Source of the DNA: Seison nebaliae
Taxonomy: Eukaryota; Rotifera; Pararotatoria; Seisonacea; Seisonidae
Assembly (NCBI GenBank): GCA_023231475.1
Contig: JALJEE010000026.1
Coordinates: forward strand, 1-41,708
Reading direction: 5' to 3'
Length of the DNA stretch: 41,708 nucleotides
This document shows, piece after piece, positions 1 to 12,600 of the stretch (its first letter is position 1; every line of letters starts with the position of its first letter). The notes below the pieces were generated by a model. That model was not told where the DNA came from. It saw only the letters and a list, made by a program, of their open reading frames with translations, and made no database searches. Made by a program: the position numbers and the translations under genes.

Positions 1-626
1 CCATTCAAATTTCTTATTTTTTAGAACCTTTTTCCTTTTCAAAGTTTATTCATTGAAAAGTTTTAAATTATACTTCTAAAGTAACTTCTTTATATATATA
101 TCTTATTTTATATATAAGAGTTATAAGAGTATAATTGTCCAATCTTTAGTCCCTAATTTTTGTTATAATTTCTAAAAAAATCAAAGAATTAATATTTCAA
201 CCCTTATTTTTTCGGGTTAAAATTGATGAATTTTGCTCGATTTTTTTAAAATATATATCTATTCATCCAGCTGAATCCAATAGTGGAAAAAAATATGATT
301 TTTATATAACTCAATGCAAGATATATATATCCATCTAATTAAGACAGTTGAAAAACATTTATTAATTTTTCGGGGTAATATTCCGCGCGGGGATATTTTC
401 CTAGAATCAATCTTACTTATAAAACGTATACCTATCAAATAAAGAATATCATCTTACTCTTTTCAATATTGTCCGAATTATTCAATAGTTCTAATGACAG
501 ATGTAGTTATAAAAATTAATGATAAAACTAAACAATTGGTGCTGAATTAAACCAGAGTACATTTTAAAGCTTTAATTTCACTTATTTTTAGATAAAAAAA
601 ACTAATTTTGGATAACTGCAACTTTA
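1..626. other. AT-rich left flank, no gene seen
   Basis: AT-rich sequence upstream of the TMEM186-like gene. No open frame here looks coding. A short GC-rich island, CCGCGCGGGG, lies near 383-392 and stands out against its surroundings. It is presumably intergenic DNA that includes the promoter of the gene starting at 627, but I see no defined element. Confidence 0.4.
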
Positions 627-1396
627 ATGTATCATCTTAAAACTTGTAGAAATCTAGTTAAACAAATCGATTCTCATCTATTTAAGAGTATCAGAAGAAG
701 ACAAATTTCAAAAGATGTATCTTCTAATGATTGCATAAGTATTTCTGTGAAAGAGAAACCTTCACAAGATTATACTCTTATATACAGGTATTTATTAAAT
801 TTGTCCTGGAAATAAAAATTCACATTTTTTTCTTTAAGTTTATCTCATATGAGATGGCTGCGATTTATTACTCGCTTAAAATTATATCAAACTGGTATTA
901 TTACCTCATTCAGTATCTATTCATTTGGCATATATACCAATCGAATACCAATTGATTATACAATTGATAATAATGATCTTATTGGTTGTATGTTATGTGG
1001 ATTCACTTCATTTTTAATATTACATTGGATGAGTTATTTTCACAATTCACCTTTAAAGATTAACTTGACTTTCATTCAGGTAGAGAAATCAGGAAAATTG
1101 TTGGTAGAATTTATTGGAATGAGAAAGAGAATGTGTTGGACTTTCATCATCTAAGTTATTTAACCGGGAAACGACTTTCTACCAAAATTCCTCTGGATCA
1201 TCTGACCACTGGGAAGCATCATGATCGTTAATGAATTGTTATTTTTCTTCTACATAATTTCCATTTGTTTTTAGATGACTTATTTACTGTTATATGTCAT
1301 GAGAATAACAAGGATATCCAATTTTATATATCTCGACGCTTTGGCAAATTAGTAAAAGAAAATAAATTCAATGAAATTTTCAAACGAATTGTCTAA
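627..1396 (+). CDS. TMEM186: TMEM186-like mitochondrial inner-membrane protein (four exons)
   Basis: The model joins 627-787, 839-1032, 1080-1226 and 1275-1396, giving 207 residues; the introns are 51, 47 and 48 bp and all phases agree. The recognisable core spans the first junction: an LIYSLSHMRWLRF stretch followed by TRLKLYQTG, matching the conserved 'IYRFPYIRYL...LNRLKxYQT' region of TMEM186. Two hydrophobic segments follow, then a soluble tail with IVGRIYWNEKEN and a FHHLSYLTGKR stretch and an SRRFGKLVKENKF end, as in the family. Length is close to the human protein (about 213 residues). In mammals TMEM186 works in the MCIA complex that assembles respiratory complex I; that role is taken from the family. 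An AATAAA overlaps the stop codon (1396-1401). The gene is convergent with TET. The identification is by remembered similarity, so good but not certain. Confidence 0.72.
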
Positions 1397-1401
1397 ATAA
1401 A

Positions 1402-2292
1402 TTTTTATAATTTCTCTCCAAGTATAAACTGTTAATAAAACGTTCGCGAATGAGTCTCCCAAAAACGAAGTTGAGATATTTTTATAAAAAAATCTTTTCC
1501 CATTAAAATTTAGAATAAGAATGACAACAATATAAACAGCTGCTATAATACGAATGATTGTTATTTGCAATAGAAAGTTCATATTATATATATAATAATG
1601 ACGGATGTTTATAATCATTTTAATAGAAATTTTAAGAGTAATAAAAGGATATTAGTAAAAGTCAGATTTGGAGTGAGATAAATGAAAATATAAATATGAA
1701 GAATAATAATATTAATAACGAGAAATAATTAGGTATGATAATTCCCTTTCAATAGTGTTGCTATTGATAAATATTATATAGAAAGAAAAAAAAACAAATA
1801 ATTTATTTCAGACATATTATATATCAATTTGACGTATATATGTTCCATTTATTGTTTATGTACGGATATATTATAATTGGATGAACTTTTGAAATAAGTG
1901 AATGAATTATTCTCTAATTCTCTCATTAATTTCTACTGTTATTGATTTTGTTGTATAAAATTATGATTTGACATATGTTGGCGATTAAATAGAATGAATG
2001 AATGATCATGAAAAACTAGTTAACATAAAAATGTTCATTTCTAGTTGTTATTATAATAAATGCATAAGAAAGAATGACAAGTGGGATTATATTGTCCGTT
2101 AGTGATCATTTTCCGGATACGAAGGAAGAATGACGTAAAATATCATGTAGAATATATGTGGGAAAGAATATTTACATGGAAATCATAGATTTGGATACTG
2201 TTTCAATTTATCATTTCCTCAAATTCGAATTCAGGTCGCCGTTGAAAATATGGAAAATGAAAGGAATGGAATAAAATATGATGGACATTCCC
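1402..2292. other. Convergent 3' intergenic region
   Basis: AT-rich sequence between the 3' ends of the TMEM186-like gene and TET, presumably holding the TET 3' UTR. Short open frames on the minus strand (for example 1349-1618) are rich in Ile, Tyr and Phe, have no splice support and overlap the terminal TMEM186-like exon. I see no gene. Confidence 0.5.
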
Positions 2293-3457
2293 TTACGACT
2301 GATTGTTATTCGTACCAATAATTGATGACGAAACGGTATCGTTCAATACTAAATCGCTTTCCTGTTTAATATTGTTCATCATATCGCCGTTATGAATCAT
2401 CATATCATCCCCAACATTAGTCACTGTGTTGACGGTTGAATTGATCATCGAAGAAGTTGTCAATGTTGAGGACATATTCGGTGATGATTTCATCTTCAAA
2501 TTGCCAGCAGTGGATGTTGGTGATGTGGATGAAGAAACAGGACATGGTATTTTAGTGGCAGTGGGAGGAGTTGTATTATTTAATTCTTCTTTCACATCAT
2601 TTCGATGTTGATAGACATACTCCTCATGTAATTCACTGATAAATTTGTTTACAACTAAATCCGATGCTCTTTTTGCTTCTTCGTCACTAATCTCCTCCAA
2701 TTCTGCTTTCAACTTCAAATCTTTCTTCGCCTTCGTTCTTTCGTTCGGATGCATCTGTGAAACATGATCTCGTCCATGATCGGGCAAATTTAATGATTTA
2801 TGGTGGAAAAATGTTACACAGATTCGAGTCGGTTGAAATCGATTGGGCGTTGGGACCGAAGTTACGGCATGTGTCTCCCATTTGGAACACTTGATTAGAA
2901 TGGAACCATGCGGTAAGGCTATTCCTAAACCACCTGTCTGCGCATCTGCTAATACGGGACGACTTTCAATATATTTCTCTTCGATTAATGATTCAGTTGC
3001 GGACGCCAAATCAGCAGCACTTCTCATCGATCCACGTTTCTGCGTTTGAGTTTTAAAAACGGTAATGTCAGGAATCTGTTTTTGTTGGAGGACATTCTGA
3101 GTTATCGGTTTCGCTTCAATCATCGGTAATGTCAAATGATTTGAATTATTCTTCTGACAAACATGTCTCATCATTGGATTATTTTGCATGTGCATATTTG
3201 ATGCATTGGATGAAGATGTTCGATTAGCAACCGTTCTCTTCCTTTTCACTTTCTTCTCATCGTTTATATGTTGATTATTATTCATTAGTTGTTGATGCAA
3301 TTTTTGGTTTTGTTGCACTTGTTGCAATGAATGTTGTGATGAATGATGTTGATGCATTTGTGAATGAATATTCGGTGGTAAATTATTTTGAGACATGTTC
3401 GATTGCTGATGTTGGGAAGAATGGATATGTTGTTGTTGTTGTTGTTGTTGTGAATGA

Positions 3458-3491
<34 letters not shown>

Positions 3492-6400
3492 GCTGCTGTT
3501 GATGATGAGAGAATTGCACCGGTGAATGTCGAGCATTCGCTACTTCTGATATAATTTGTGGTTCGGCACCAAGTGACTCCAAATATTTTTCTGGTCTTTT
3601 ACCTCTATTCGATGGCATCGATTGACAAGCATATGGTCCCAAATCTTTAACGGTCTTCTTCCTCGTCGTCTTCTTCGCCGATCCAGATCTTGAACGTTGT
3701 CCACTTTGCATTTGCTGTTGTTGATGTTGCTGCTGCTGCTGCTGTTGTTGATGTTGTTGTTGTTGATGATGTTGTTCATTCATCATTTGTTGTGGATGAT
3801 GTTGAGGATGATGTTGAGGATGTTGATTCATTTGTTGTTGACGTATTTGCATCAAATGATCTTGATGTTGTTGTTGTTGCATTTGTTGTGGTGTTATTGG
3901 AGAATTGAAATATTGATTAGTTGAATACATATTATCGAAACCATCCATCTGACTGACAACCTCATAATCCATAAAATTATCTTTATCTTCAATTTGAACA
4001 AGTTCATTCTTTGTCGTTGTTCCAATGGAGACTGAAGGAAAATTTTGTAAATGTGACATTATATTACTCTTTTGAGATCTCAAGTAATTGAAAGAATCTT
4101 CTTCATTAACATTATCATTACATTGGGGTGATTGGAATGCAGTTGACGTCACTTGATATTGTGACAATGTCGGATGTTGTTGTTGCTGTTGTTGCTGTTG
4201 TTGTTGTTGTTGATGATGTGGAAGTTGTGTTTGATGATGTTGTTGTTTTAATGTTCTAGGGAATAATGATCGATCATTATTTGTTGTTCCAGAGAAACCA
4301 TCATCGAAAATATCCAGTTTATTACCCAATTGTTGTTGTTGTTGCTGTTGTTGTTGTTGCTGATGATGAGGTGATGGAGTTTCTGTTATATTCAAACAAT
4401 CATATTGAGAATTACTATAATCTTCATCCGATGGAGTTGATGTAGGAGCTAATCGATTGATGGAAATAAATGATTTATTTTGAAATGAATCTTTCCCATA
4501 TCTCGGATTAATTTCATTTATCACATTATACGTCGAATATTGTTGTTGTTGTTGTTGAGTTGATTGTGGAGAGAATTGTGAACAAAATGATTCAATTTCA
4601 TAATCACTTTTTATTGGTCCATAATTTGACATAATTTTTTGTTGTTGTTGTTGCGATGCCGATTGTTGTTGCATATATGGTGACATTGCCTTACTATCAA
4701 CATCAATCATATCTTGTTTCGTTGTTAATTTAGATTTATTTCTAATAATACAATTATTTCCATTCGATGCCATATTGGAATATGATCCCATATTATCATG
4801 ATATATTCCTTGACCTACCGAATTTAATTGTGGTTGTTGTTGTTGTTGTATGTTTGGATTGTGTTGATTAATTGTTGATTGTGTTACATTTATTGGACGA
4901 TGATCATGTATTGGCGATTGTTGTGATTGATGTTGTGAATGTCCAGACATCATTGATATCGTCGGTTGTTGATGTTGAATATGATGTTGTTGTTGTTGAT
5001 GATGACTGTCTTGTGAATGATGTTGTTGATTAGGATGATGAGAAATATTCGACATTTGTGATGATTGTTGCGTATGATGTTGATGAGATTGCTGTTGTTG
5101 GTGTTGTTGTTGTGAATGGATCGATTGATGTTGAGAAAGATTATGAAGAGAAGATTGATTAACCGATTGTACTTGATATTGTTGAGCTTCTGCTTTTACT
5201 GAATGTCCATGTATTGACATATGATGATCATGCGGCATTAAATTCAGTGAATTGCCTTTCGAACATTTATTCGCTAACTTCTGTAATTTTTGTGAATATT
5301 CTTGACGTTCCGATGCTGTCATCTGAGATACTTTCTTCACCGAAACCAATGGTGTTTGTCTCAATCTCCAAATCATCGGAAACTTCGCCAATTTCTCCAC
5401 TCCATTCCTTATCAATGTCGAACAAACTTCCACTCGTCTTTTTCGTTTTCCTGGATCTGCCTTACATTTCTGTAATACAATCATTGCATCATCTTGAGGA
5501 AGTTGCATCGGTTCCAACGACCGTCCTTTATATGGTGCAGCTAAACCATCAGGACATAACGTATATTTTGGAAATGTATGAATTTGTTCTTTGACACCAA
5601 CACTCAACAATGGAGCTGCCAAACAACTTAACTCCTAAAAGATTGGACATTATTTTTTTATTTTCACATTTTAATTTCACATAAATACTAACGACTGTTG
5701 CACCGTCATTGAGATCATGTCTCTCTTTATGACTATGAGCACAATAATCGATTGATACCGTTACACCACAAAATGGTCTCTTCTCACTATTTCCCAGACG
5801 ACAAGCATTTGCTTCCGAATGTTGCGTCTAATAAAAAATTTCAAAATAAAAAATAACAAATTATTTAATAGTCAACGAACTTGATTTTCAAATGCTTGCG
5901 GTGTAGCTTTGGCGAAAACGTTCGATGTCAAATCACTTAATTCTGTCAATATATATTCCAATCCTTTCTCTAAATTTTGTAATTTATCCTTTTCAATACT
6001 AGCAGTCTATAAATTGGAATATATGTTATTACTTCACACATCAAACGAAACAAAAAAAACAAACTTCACATGGATCAGATAACCGGAATTTTTTCGGAGA
6101 TTTACTCCTTCCATATTTACAACCATTATAGAATTTACTCCAAGCGCAGCCGAACGAATAAGAAGCACCAGACGATAATGCTTCACTTCCTTGACAAGCA
6201 CAATTTCGACTATAAACAAGAGAAATAAATGAATTTATGTATAATTAGTGAAAATGAACTTGTCATTTGTCCCACATCGTCTTTCTGTTTCAATTCCATA
6301 ACGTGGTAAGACATCAGACATGTAATCATAGACTCTCGTTGCCGCCGTTTCCGTTAACGCATCCCAAACGACGACTGCCAATACGAACCACGTCATGAGA

Positions 6401-6911
6401 CATGTATGTGCTCGCCTCTGACATATGAGAACAAGATATTTCTCATTATCAGAAGTTCTCCTCAAAATCCATTTGGCAATTGGACAACCGTGAACGGATC
6501 TGCCTTCTTTACTGACCGGTTCCACTTTCTCCAATCGGAGAGCTTCTCTATCAGTTTCTGCATCGAATCGTTCGATTAATCTTTCGTGTAATTCTTCGAA
6601 TGTGGGAGCACATCCCAATTGGCCATATACCGCTTCGATGGCTGTCTTACCAGTTGACGCAGCTTTCTGTGTCACTTGACATGCTTCACATAATGCTGCC
6701 GATTCTTCCAATTCTTTTATATTATATTCTCGATATTTCTTATGACGAGTAAGAATTCTATCTCTTTGTAATTCATGTGATTGTTGTTGTTGATGATGTT
6801 GAGAATGATGATAATTATCATTCTCTCCAGATGATGTAATATCATTTATTGTTGTTGTTGTTGTTGAGGATATATCTCCATTTGATTGTTGTTGTTGTAA
6901 TGTTTGATGCG

Positions 6912-6943
<32 letters not shown>

Positions 6944-6990
6944 GTTACAACGACAACATTATTATTATCACCATTTGGAGTGTTATACAT
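2293..6990 (-). CDS. Tet: TET-family Fe(II)/2-oxoglutarate dioxygenase (five exons)
   Basis: The model joins, in coding order, 6990-6260, 6209-6065, 6006-5881, 5827-5693 and 5634-2293, giving 1492 residues; introns are 50-58 bp and every phase matches. TETs oxidise 5-methylcytosine in DNA, or in some animals modify RNA or 6mA. The N-terminus is poly-Asn/Gln. The Cys-rich domain (about 80-335) has [26 protein letters not shown] and the [19 protein letters not shown] block typical of TET. The split double-stranded beta helix has its first half at about 340-410 and its second at about 1275-1340 ([31 protein letters not shown]). Between them lies an insert of nearly 900 residues, mostly Gln/His. 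The distal iron-ligand His1301 and 2OG-binding Arg1316 have the usual spacing of 15. The first motif is H367-K-E369 instead of HRD (see findings). No CXXC domain is encoded. The start is the ATG at 6990; an in-frame GTG six bases upstream is ignored. Confidence 0.93.
3429..3501. repeat. CAA/CAG trinucleotide tract coding poly-Gln in TET
   Basis: Two neighbouring TTG runs (CAA on the coding strand), at 3429-3450 and 3458-3501, encode poly-Gln in the insert of the TET catalytic domain. Similar shorter tracts occur near 3715-3775, 4172-4214 and 4330-4362. CAA dominates over CAG. Confidence 0.9.
6919..6942. repeat. ATT/AAT trinucleotide tract coding poly-Asn in TET
   Basis: A run of ATT triplets on the + strand reads as AAT (Asn) codons on the coding strand. 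It forms the poly-Asn stretch near the TET N-terminus. It is a likely site of length polymorphism. Confidence 0.9.
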
Positions 6991-9325
6991 TTTCACAAGA
7001 AATTGTATAACACAACGAAATGATGAAGAGGAAAGAGAAGACTACTCAAATCGTAATGAGAAAATAGAGAGAAAAATAATTGACAATAGAGAACGATTAA
7101 TTCAATCGTCTGTCAAAATTTTTGATGTTTCTCTTTTCTTTCAAAATTCTCTCTAATTCCTTTTTCAATTCACTTCACGTCGAACGATGAGAATTTGAGA
7201 ATTTATTCTCTATATTAGTCTTCTTCGCTGAAGCTTCTTTCCACATGAAAACCCATAAAAATTAATTACAATTGGCAAAATGTCAAAAATTAAATAAATA
7301 GATTTTTTCACAAGAAATTTATTTATTTGTTCGTTCGAATAATATTTCCTTCATCTCTATTCCATTATTTTCTATTATTTATTGTTAATTAAAAACGTTT
7401 TAAAAGAATGGTATAAATAAATAAATTCCGAATGATTTCTTTTCGTTTAACTCTATAATGTAAAAGAATTAGATTCGATTAATATAATATTTCTATAGAA
7501 ATAAGAAAAAAAATTAAGCTTATCTCCCATCTTATAATCAAATCAAACATAATAGAACCATAAAATTTTGAAACATAACTTAAAGACCTTACCAATAAAA
7601 CAATTTTAAATAAAAACATTTAAGAATTGAAATTTTCAAATTTTTTTTAATTTATTAAATTATTCCAATAACTTAATAATTGCAGGAAATTTTTTTTTAA
7701 AATAATTTAAAGTGTTATTTCCTTTAATTAGTAAAGGGAATAAGTTTTAACGGAAAGAGAGTGTGTATATGTGTGTCTGAACGGAAGACTTTGAAAAAGA
7801 CAGGATCGCCTCTGTGATTATGATTATTACTATTCCCTGTCATTGTATGTTGAGGTGTCTGAATACAGTCGAAAGTTACGTATGAGATTTGGAAAAGAAG
7901 AAGAGACACTTCTCTTTCTGATGAGAAGAAAAGAGGAGTCGTCTCTAGTGTTGAATAAATTGGATGGTGATGAATATTCGTTTTCTTTTCGAATTAGAAG
8001 CTATTCATCCTTCTCCTACACGTTACATCACATAGTGGGTGATGTATCTCCTCTGCCTTCCCATAATAAACGTCAAAAGAGGAATGAAGGAACAAGTAGA
8101 GGAGGAAAGCATTCCTCATTAACGAAAGAGATCATGAAATGAATGAGAAAGAAATTAAAAAGAAAGAGAATTAATTGGGGGAGAACAAAGCAAGCGACAA
8201 AAAAAATTCTTAATTTCTTCTCTTTTTGTGGAGGATTCGATGAGAAGGCGAAGAAGGAATTAGGAAAGATGAACACAGCGGTCAACTCCTCGTATACTTT
8301 CTCCCCCTCAGACTACCACTACTACATGTTCAGTTGATTCATATTAGAAATTCCCTATCTAGTCTCCTCTTATTGAGACGAGAGGGGGAGGAAAATACGG
8401 GAGGGGAGAAAAAGTGAAGTAAGGAAGAAATAGATCCCTTCTTTCCTTCAACATCAGCCCAAATACTATCACCATTCAACCTCCTCCTCTCCATTCTCAT
8501 TTCATCATATCCACTCTTATTTTTGTCGAATACATAACAATTCTTCCTTACCACTAATTGTCGCTCTCACTCTCCTTTGATTGACGGTCGAGCTTCTCTC
8601 CTCACCCTAAATACTTCCATTGACCAGATAACTACTGAATAAAATGAATGGAAAGAAAATACTGTTCTTCTCCTCCTCGTACATTATGCCTGTACATGAC
8701 TGCTATTCATAGAGGCTGATAAACAAACTTTTATTTACTTCTTAATTACTATGCGATGGTCAAAGTAAAAAATCACTTCATTATTCGACTCTCCATCCAT
8801 TCCAATCATTTCTCCGTCAAATCATAAGCTTTTCCTGCTAAAATTGCATTGCCTTTTTCGTTGTTCTTTTATCATCCTCCGTTTTCGGTACATGTGTCTG
8901 CATTTGCCTGATTTATTTACGTAGAGATACACATACAACATGGTATAACATGTAACTTCATTACTAATTATTTTTAATGTATATTCACAGATCGTTGCAT
9001 TACCTTCCGACGAAGAAAATTGTCGATGCATTTTATATATTTTCCGCTTTTGTTATTTTTATAAACAGATTCTCATTTTCTTTCTCCATTAACGTTGATG
9101 TTATCAAACTATTCTTTTGTTTTTTTTTCTTTATGTTTTCTTCTCGGATTTTGAAAATGTTAAAACTATTTTCACTCGACTAGATAAGATGAATTTAGAA
9201 TTAGAATACTCATGATATGATTCTATGTAGTAGTTAATGAAGTAAAAGAAGCAATTCCTTTATAATTAGTAAAGATAATAATTAATCACACAAATTATTT
9301 TATTTTATTCTCTTTAGCAAATATA
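6991..9325. other. Region upstream of TET, no convincing gene
   Basis: About 2.3 kb between the TET start and the small membrane-protein gene. It contains a purine-rich stretch around 8090-8280. Open frames of 60-100 codons on both strands (8073-8285, 8339-8554, 7843-8142) have low-complexity Phe/Ser/Lys-rich products that overlap one another. I treat it as promoter and possible 5' UTR of TET. Confidence 0.4.
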
Positions 9326-9556
9326 ATGTTCAATCGATTATTTAATAAAAATGGAGAAGTTGATGATAAGAATTCATCCAAAAATTCATTACGGTGCGAT
9401 AATTGTCGATGGAGCGGAATGATTTCAACACAATGTCTCTCATTACTAATATTGTACAATGGGTACAAAGTAACAGGAAAATTAAAAAGAAATCTTTTAT
9501 TTTCAACTTCTTTCCTTTTGTCCTCTGTTGCCATTTATCAGTTTTATGTCGATTAG
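9326..9556 (+). CDS. Small membrane protein, possibly DMAC1-like (DUF4536)
   Basis: A single-exon frame of 76 residues starting at an ATG. A polar N-terminus is followed by CDNCRWSGMISTQ, then two short hydrophobic stretches separated by a basic loop (KVTGKLKRN), ending at FYVD. The order CxxCR, a small or Ser residue, Gly, then paired membrane segments is how DMAC1/TMEM261 proteins look. Those belong to the distal membrane-arm and MCIA group of complex I assembly factors. The similarity is short, so the family call is tentative; the coding call rests on the coherent layout. The gene ends about 115 bp before the convergent chitinase-like gene. Confidence 0.4.
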   Translation: MFNRLFNKNGEVDDKNSSKNSLRCDNCRWSGMISTQCLSLLILYNGYKVTGKLKRNLLFSTSFLLSSVAIYQFYVD

Positions 9557-9670
9557 AATATTCCTTTCAATAACATCTCTACGAACAATATTCAACTAAA
9601 TTATTGAATCGTTTCATTTTAAAAATCATCAAATTTATTTTTGAAACATAAAAATTAATTTTATAAAATT

Positions 9671-12600
9671 TCAATCATAGTTAGTTTGTAATTTTTTACG
9701 AATTTTATCTATCTGTTTTATCCAGAACCATCGATTTTCTCGGTTCCATGTTGTTGTTATTGTTGGATTGTTCTCCGTAATCTCATTAAGTAGACTTGTA
9801 TTCATCAAATAATCATGATTCGAGATGGGATGTAAAAATGTTGATAACTTTGCATCTACTTCTATCGGATCAAAAGCATCGAAATATTCAACAACTGGAA
9901 TTGTAAAATAATCATCATTTTGATTTTTTTGTTCAAAGTTGGTTGGATAATTATGATTAGTCTCAAATAATAATGAATCCAATAATGATTCGGATGATAA
10001 AACAGTTGGCTTTGTTGTTGTAGTACCAATGGCAATATTTGTCGTCGTTGTTGTTCTTCTGCTTGTTGTTGTTGTTATGGATTCTTTTTTGTTTGAAGTA
10101 GAAATAATAAATTCGAGTACGTTCTTTAATTTAACTTTATTTTTCGCGAAAATCGATTTTATTTTATCCAATTTCTCCAAAATCGTCGATTTTCTTTGTT
10201 TCTCCAAAATTATTTTCTCTTTATTCTTCTGTTCGTACACGATATTATGAGTTATTCGATTCTTCATTTTTTCTTTCATATATTTTTCTTCCTTCGTCTT
10301 CTTCATATGTTTCTTATATGCATCAACAACATTTAATAAGGAAAGTTTGATGGAACGACTGGCAGAAAATGGTCCTCTTCCACAATACGTTCCTTTGAAA
10401 TCGTCTTCATGGAGAGACCAAATTTGAATTCCCGCTAATTTTTTAAAAACAACTTGTTTTATCTGAAGATTTAATGAAAAATTTCGGAGAATGAGAGGGA
10501 ACTGAAAATAAACTTTTTCCGTTAAACTCATTACGTTCTCATGTGTTATCCATCGAATTGTTGTTTCATTCAATTTCTGAAGTGTTACTGGAACTAAGGC
10601 TTTCGAATCCCATAAAGTTATCACATTGTCTTTGGATTGTTTGGAGATGTTGCATAACTGTTCGATATTCGATAAATTAAATAAAATGGACAATGGAAAG
10701 AAAAACTTTTGCGAAAGAAACGATGTTTTTCGATGTTCTCCTTGAGATGGTGGGATAATCAAGCATTAGTCCATAATGGTAAAGATGATTGTTCTTATTA
10801 TTAAGATTAATATTTCTTCGAATTCTTTTGTGAAGATGGTCGGAGGATAATGTTGTTGAACTTGATAATTGATGATATCTCAGATATTCATTCAAATTAT
10901 TTATCAATTTTTTGTCTCCTTTCAAATTCAAATCGAAATTTTTGTTGTTTGTGATCGGATAAGTTTTCAAGAAATCATAAACATATTTCCAATTATTCAT
11001 GTTGATATTAACAATTTGTGATGTTAATAATTGTTTGAAAATCATTGTCTGATGTTGATTCAATGTCGGTTGGATAGTTGTGGGAGTAAATCGCGTTGGA
11101 ACAATGGGAACTGTTGTCAACTTGATGTTATTTTGAGTGTTCATCAATTTCTCATTTGTTAGAGAAACGAGATTAGCCGATTGATATGACGGAGATAACT
11201 CTCGAGAATCATTGCGGAATGATGGAAGTGTTTTGAAAAAATTCTTCATCGCACTCAAACTAGATATAGTTTTCATCAAATTCATTTTATAATGATTGAT
11301 TACCTGCTGGATGACATATGAGAGAACGGATCGATAATACTTTTTCAATTGTTCTATTCTTAAAAGGAATTGAGTTTTGAAATTTTTGAAATTCTTCAAT
11401 TTTAAAGATCGCGGATGAACGTCTGTTCTACCAATTTCGAATAATTTCAATAAATAATTTTTCTTTCTACTTTCCTCAACATTGTCGTTCACTGATGTTT
11501 CGGAAAGGAATTTCATCAAATTTTTCGAGAGATAATTTCTGTTGACAAACGTTTCTATAATTCTACTTGGATCGATATAACCCTCCATATCTGAATTTGA
11601 TTCATTTAATTTCTTTGTTTCATTTTGTAAATTTTCCTTTGAATTTCCTGCACCGTCGTTTACTAATTCTTTATCGAAACTTGAGGACTGACTATCAATA
11701 TTTTTTGTAACTGTTAGAGATTTTGTTGTTGTGACTTCTGTTGATTTTATAGTTGATGATATAGTTATCTTTGTTGTTGAAGTTAAATTTTTCGTTTTTG
11801 ATATAATTTTTGGAATTTGAGTTGTTGATGAGAATGAAGAATTTTCGTCTGGTTTTTTAATATCATATGTTTTACCATATAATGAAATGCTTATAAATAA
11901 TTGTTGAGGTTCACAACCAACATTCAACCATTGTTCGATTGAAGAATTCTGATAAAGTAGAATTGAAAAAAAAAAATAATTCAATAATTTTTTTCAAATA
12001 AGTCGCAAACTAGAGAATATGTTCTTGTGGAATATAATGGACTATTGTGTCCGGTCTTTTGAGAATTAATTCCTTCGTAATCGTAAGTAGCTAAAGTGAT
12101 ATGATCAAAGATACTTGTATTAAAAGAATAATGGTATTATAAGAAATATCTAAATGGAAACTTGTTACAAATATTCTTCAACTGATATAAAGAGAATTGA
12201 TCAATTGGAGGTAATTTTTGAGCTAAAGCAGAAAGTTTCAACGGTTTTTTATCGATTATCCATTTCCTTTTCGAATTTGAATAATATTTACTTTTCTTAA
12301 ATTGTTTTTTCAATTCCTACGATGGATAAATTGTAATAGAATATTAAGTATAATGAGTTCAAGAGATAAATTAAAACTGTTAATAATTTATAGAAATGTT
12401 CGATATACGAATCATCCTTGTTCGGATATTTAAGATCCATATCCATTCCATCAAAACGATATTTTCTTAAATATCGACTAACTCGTCTTGCAAATTTCCC
12501 TCTAAAATCCATAGAACAATTATTAGTTTTCAATCAATAAAATTAACCGATTTCCATTATTCATTGCAATTCCTTTAAAGGTTTCCATATCATTTAATTC

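Noticed and set aside
3285-3779. Minus-strand poly-Asn/Ser frames inside TET
   Set aside because: These are alternate frames of the same poly-Gln repeats; the TET frame is established by conserved domains on both sides.
3327-3924. Plus-strand frames with runs of Val or Leu opposite TET
   Set aside because: They are the antisense of CAA/CAG repeats (GTT/TTG) and carry no other features.
3429-5120. Clustered short direct repeats that could suggest an array
   Set aside because: They are poly-Gln/His codon repeats in a protein-coding exon, with no spacers of constant size; not CRISPR.
6991-6996. GTG six bases upstream as start of TET
   Set aside because: A standard ATG follows immediately in frame at 6990; non-ATG initiation is not needed.
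8073-8554. Overlapping frames of 64-71 codons on both strands
   Set aside because: Low-complexity Phe/Ser/Lys composition, no family similarity, no splice or start context.
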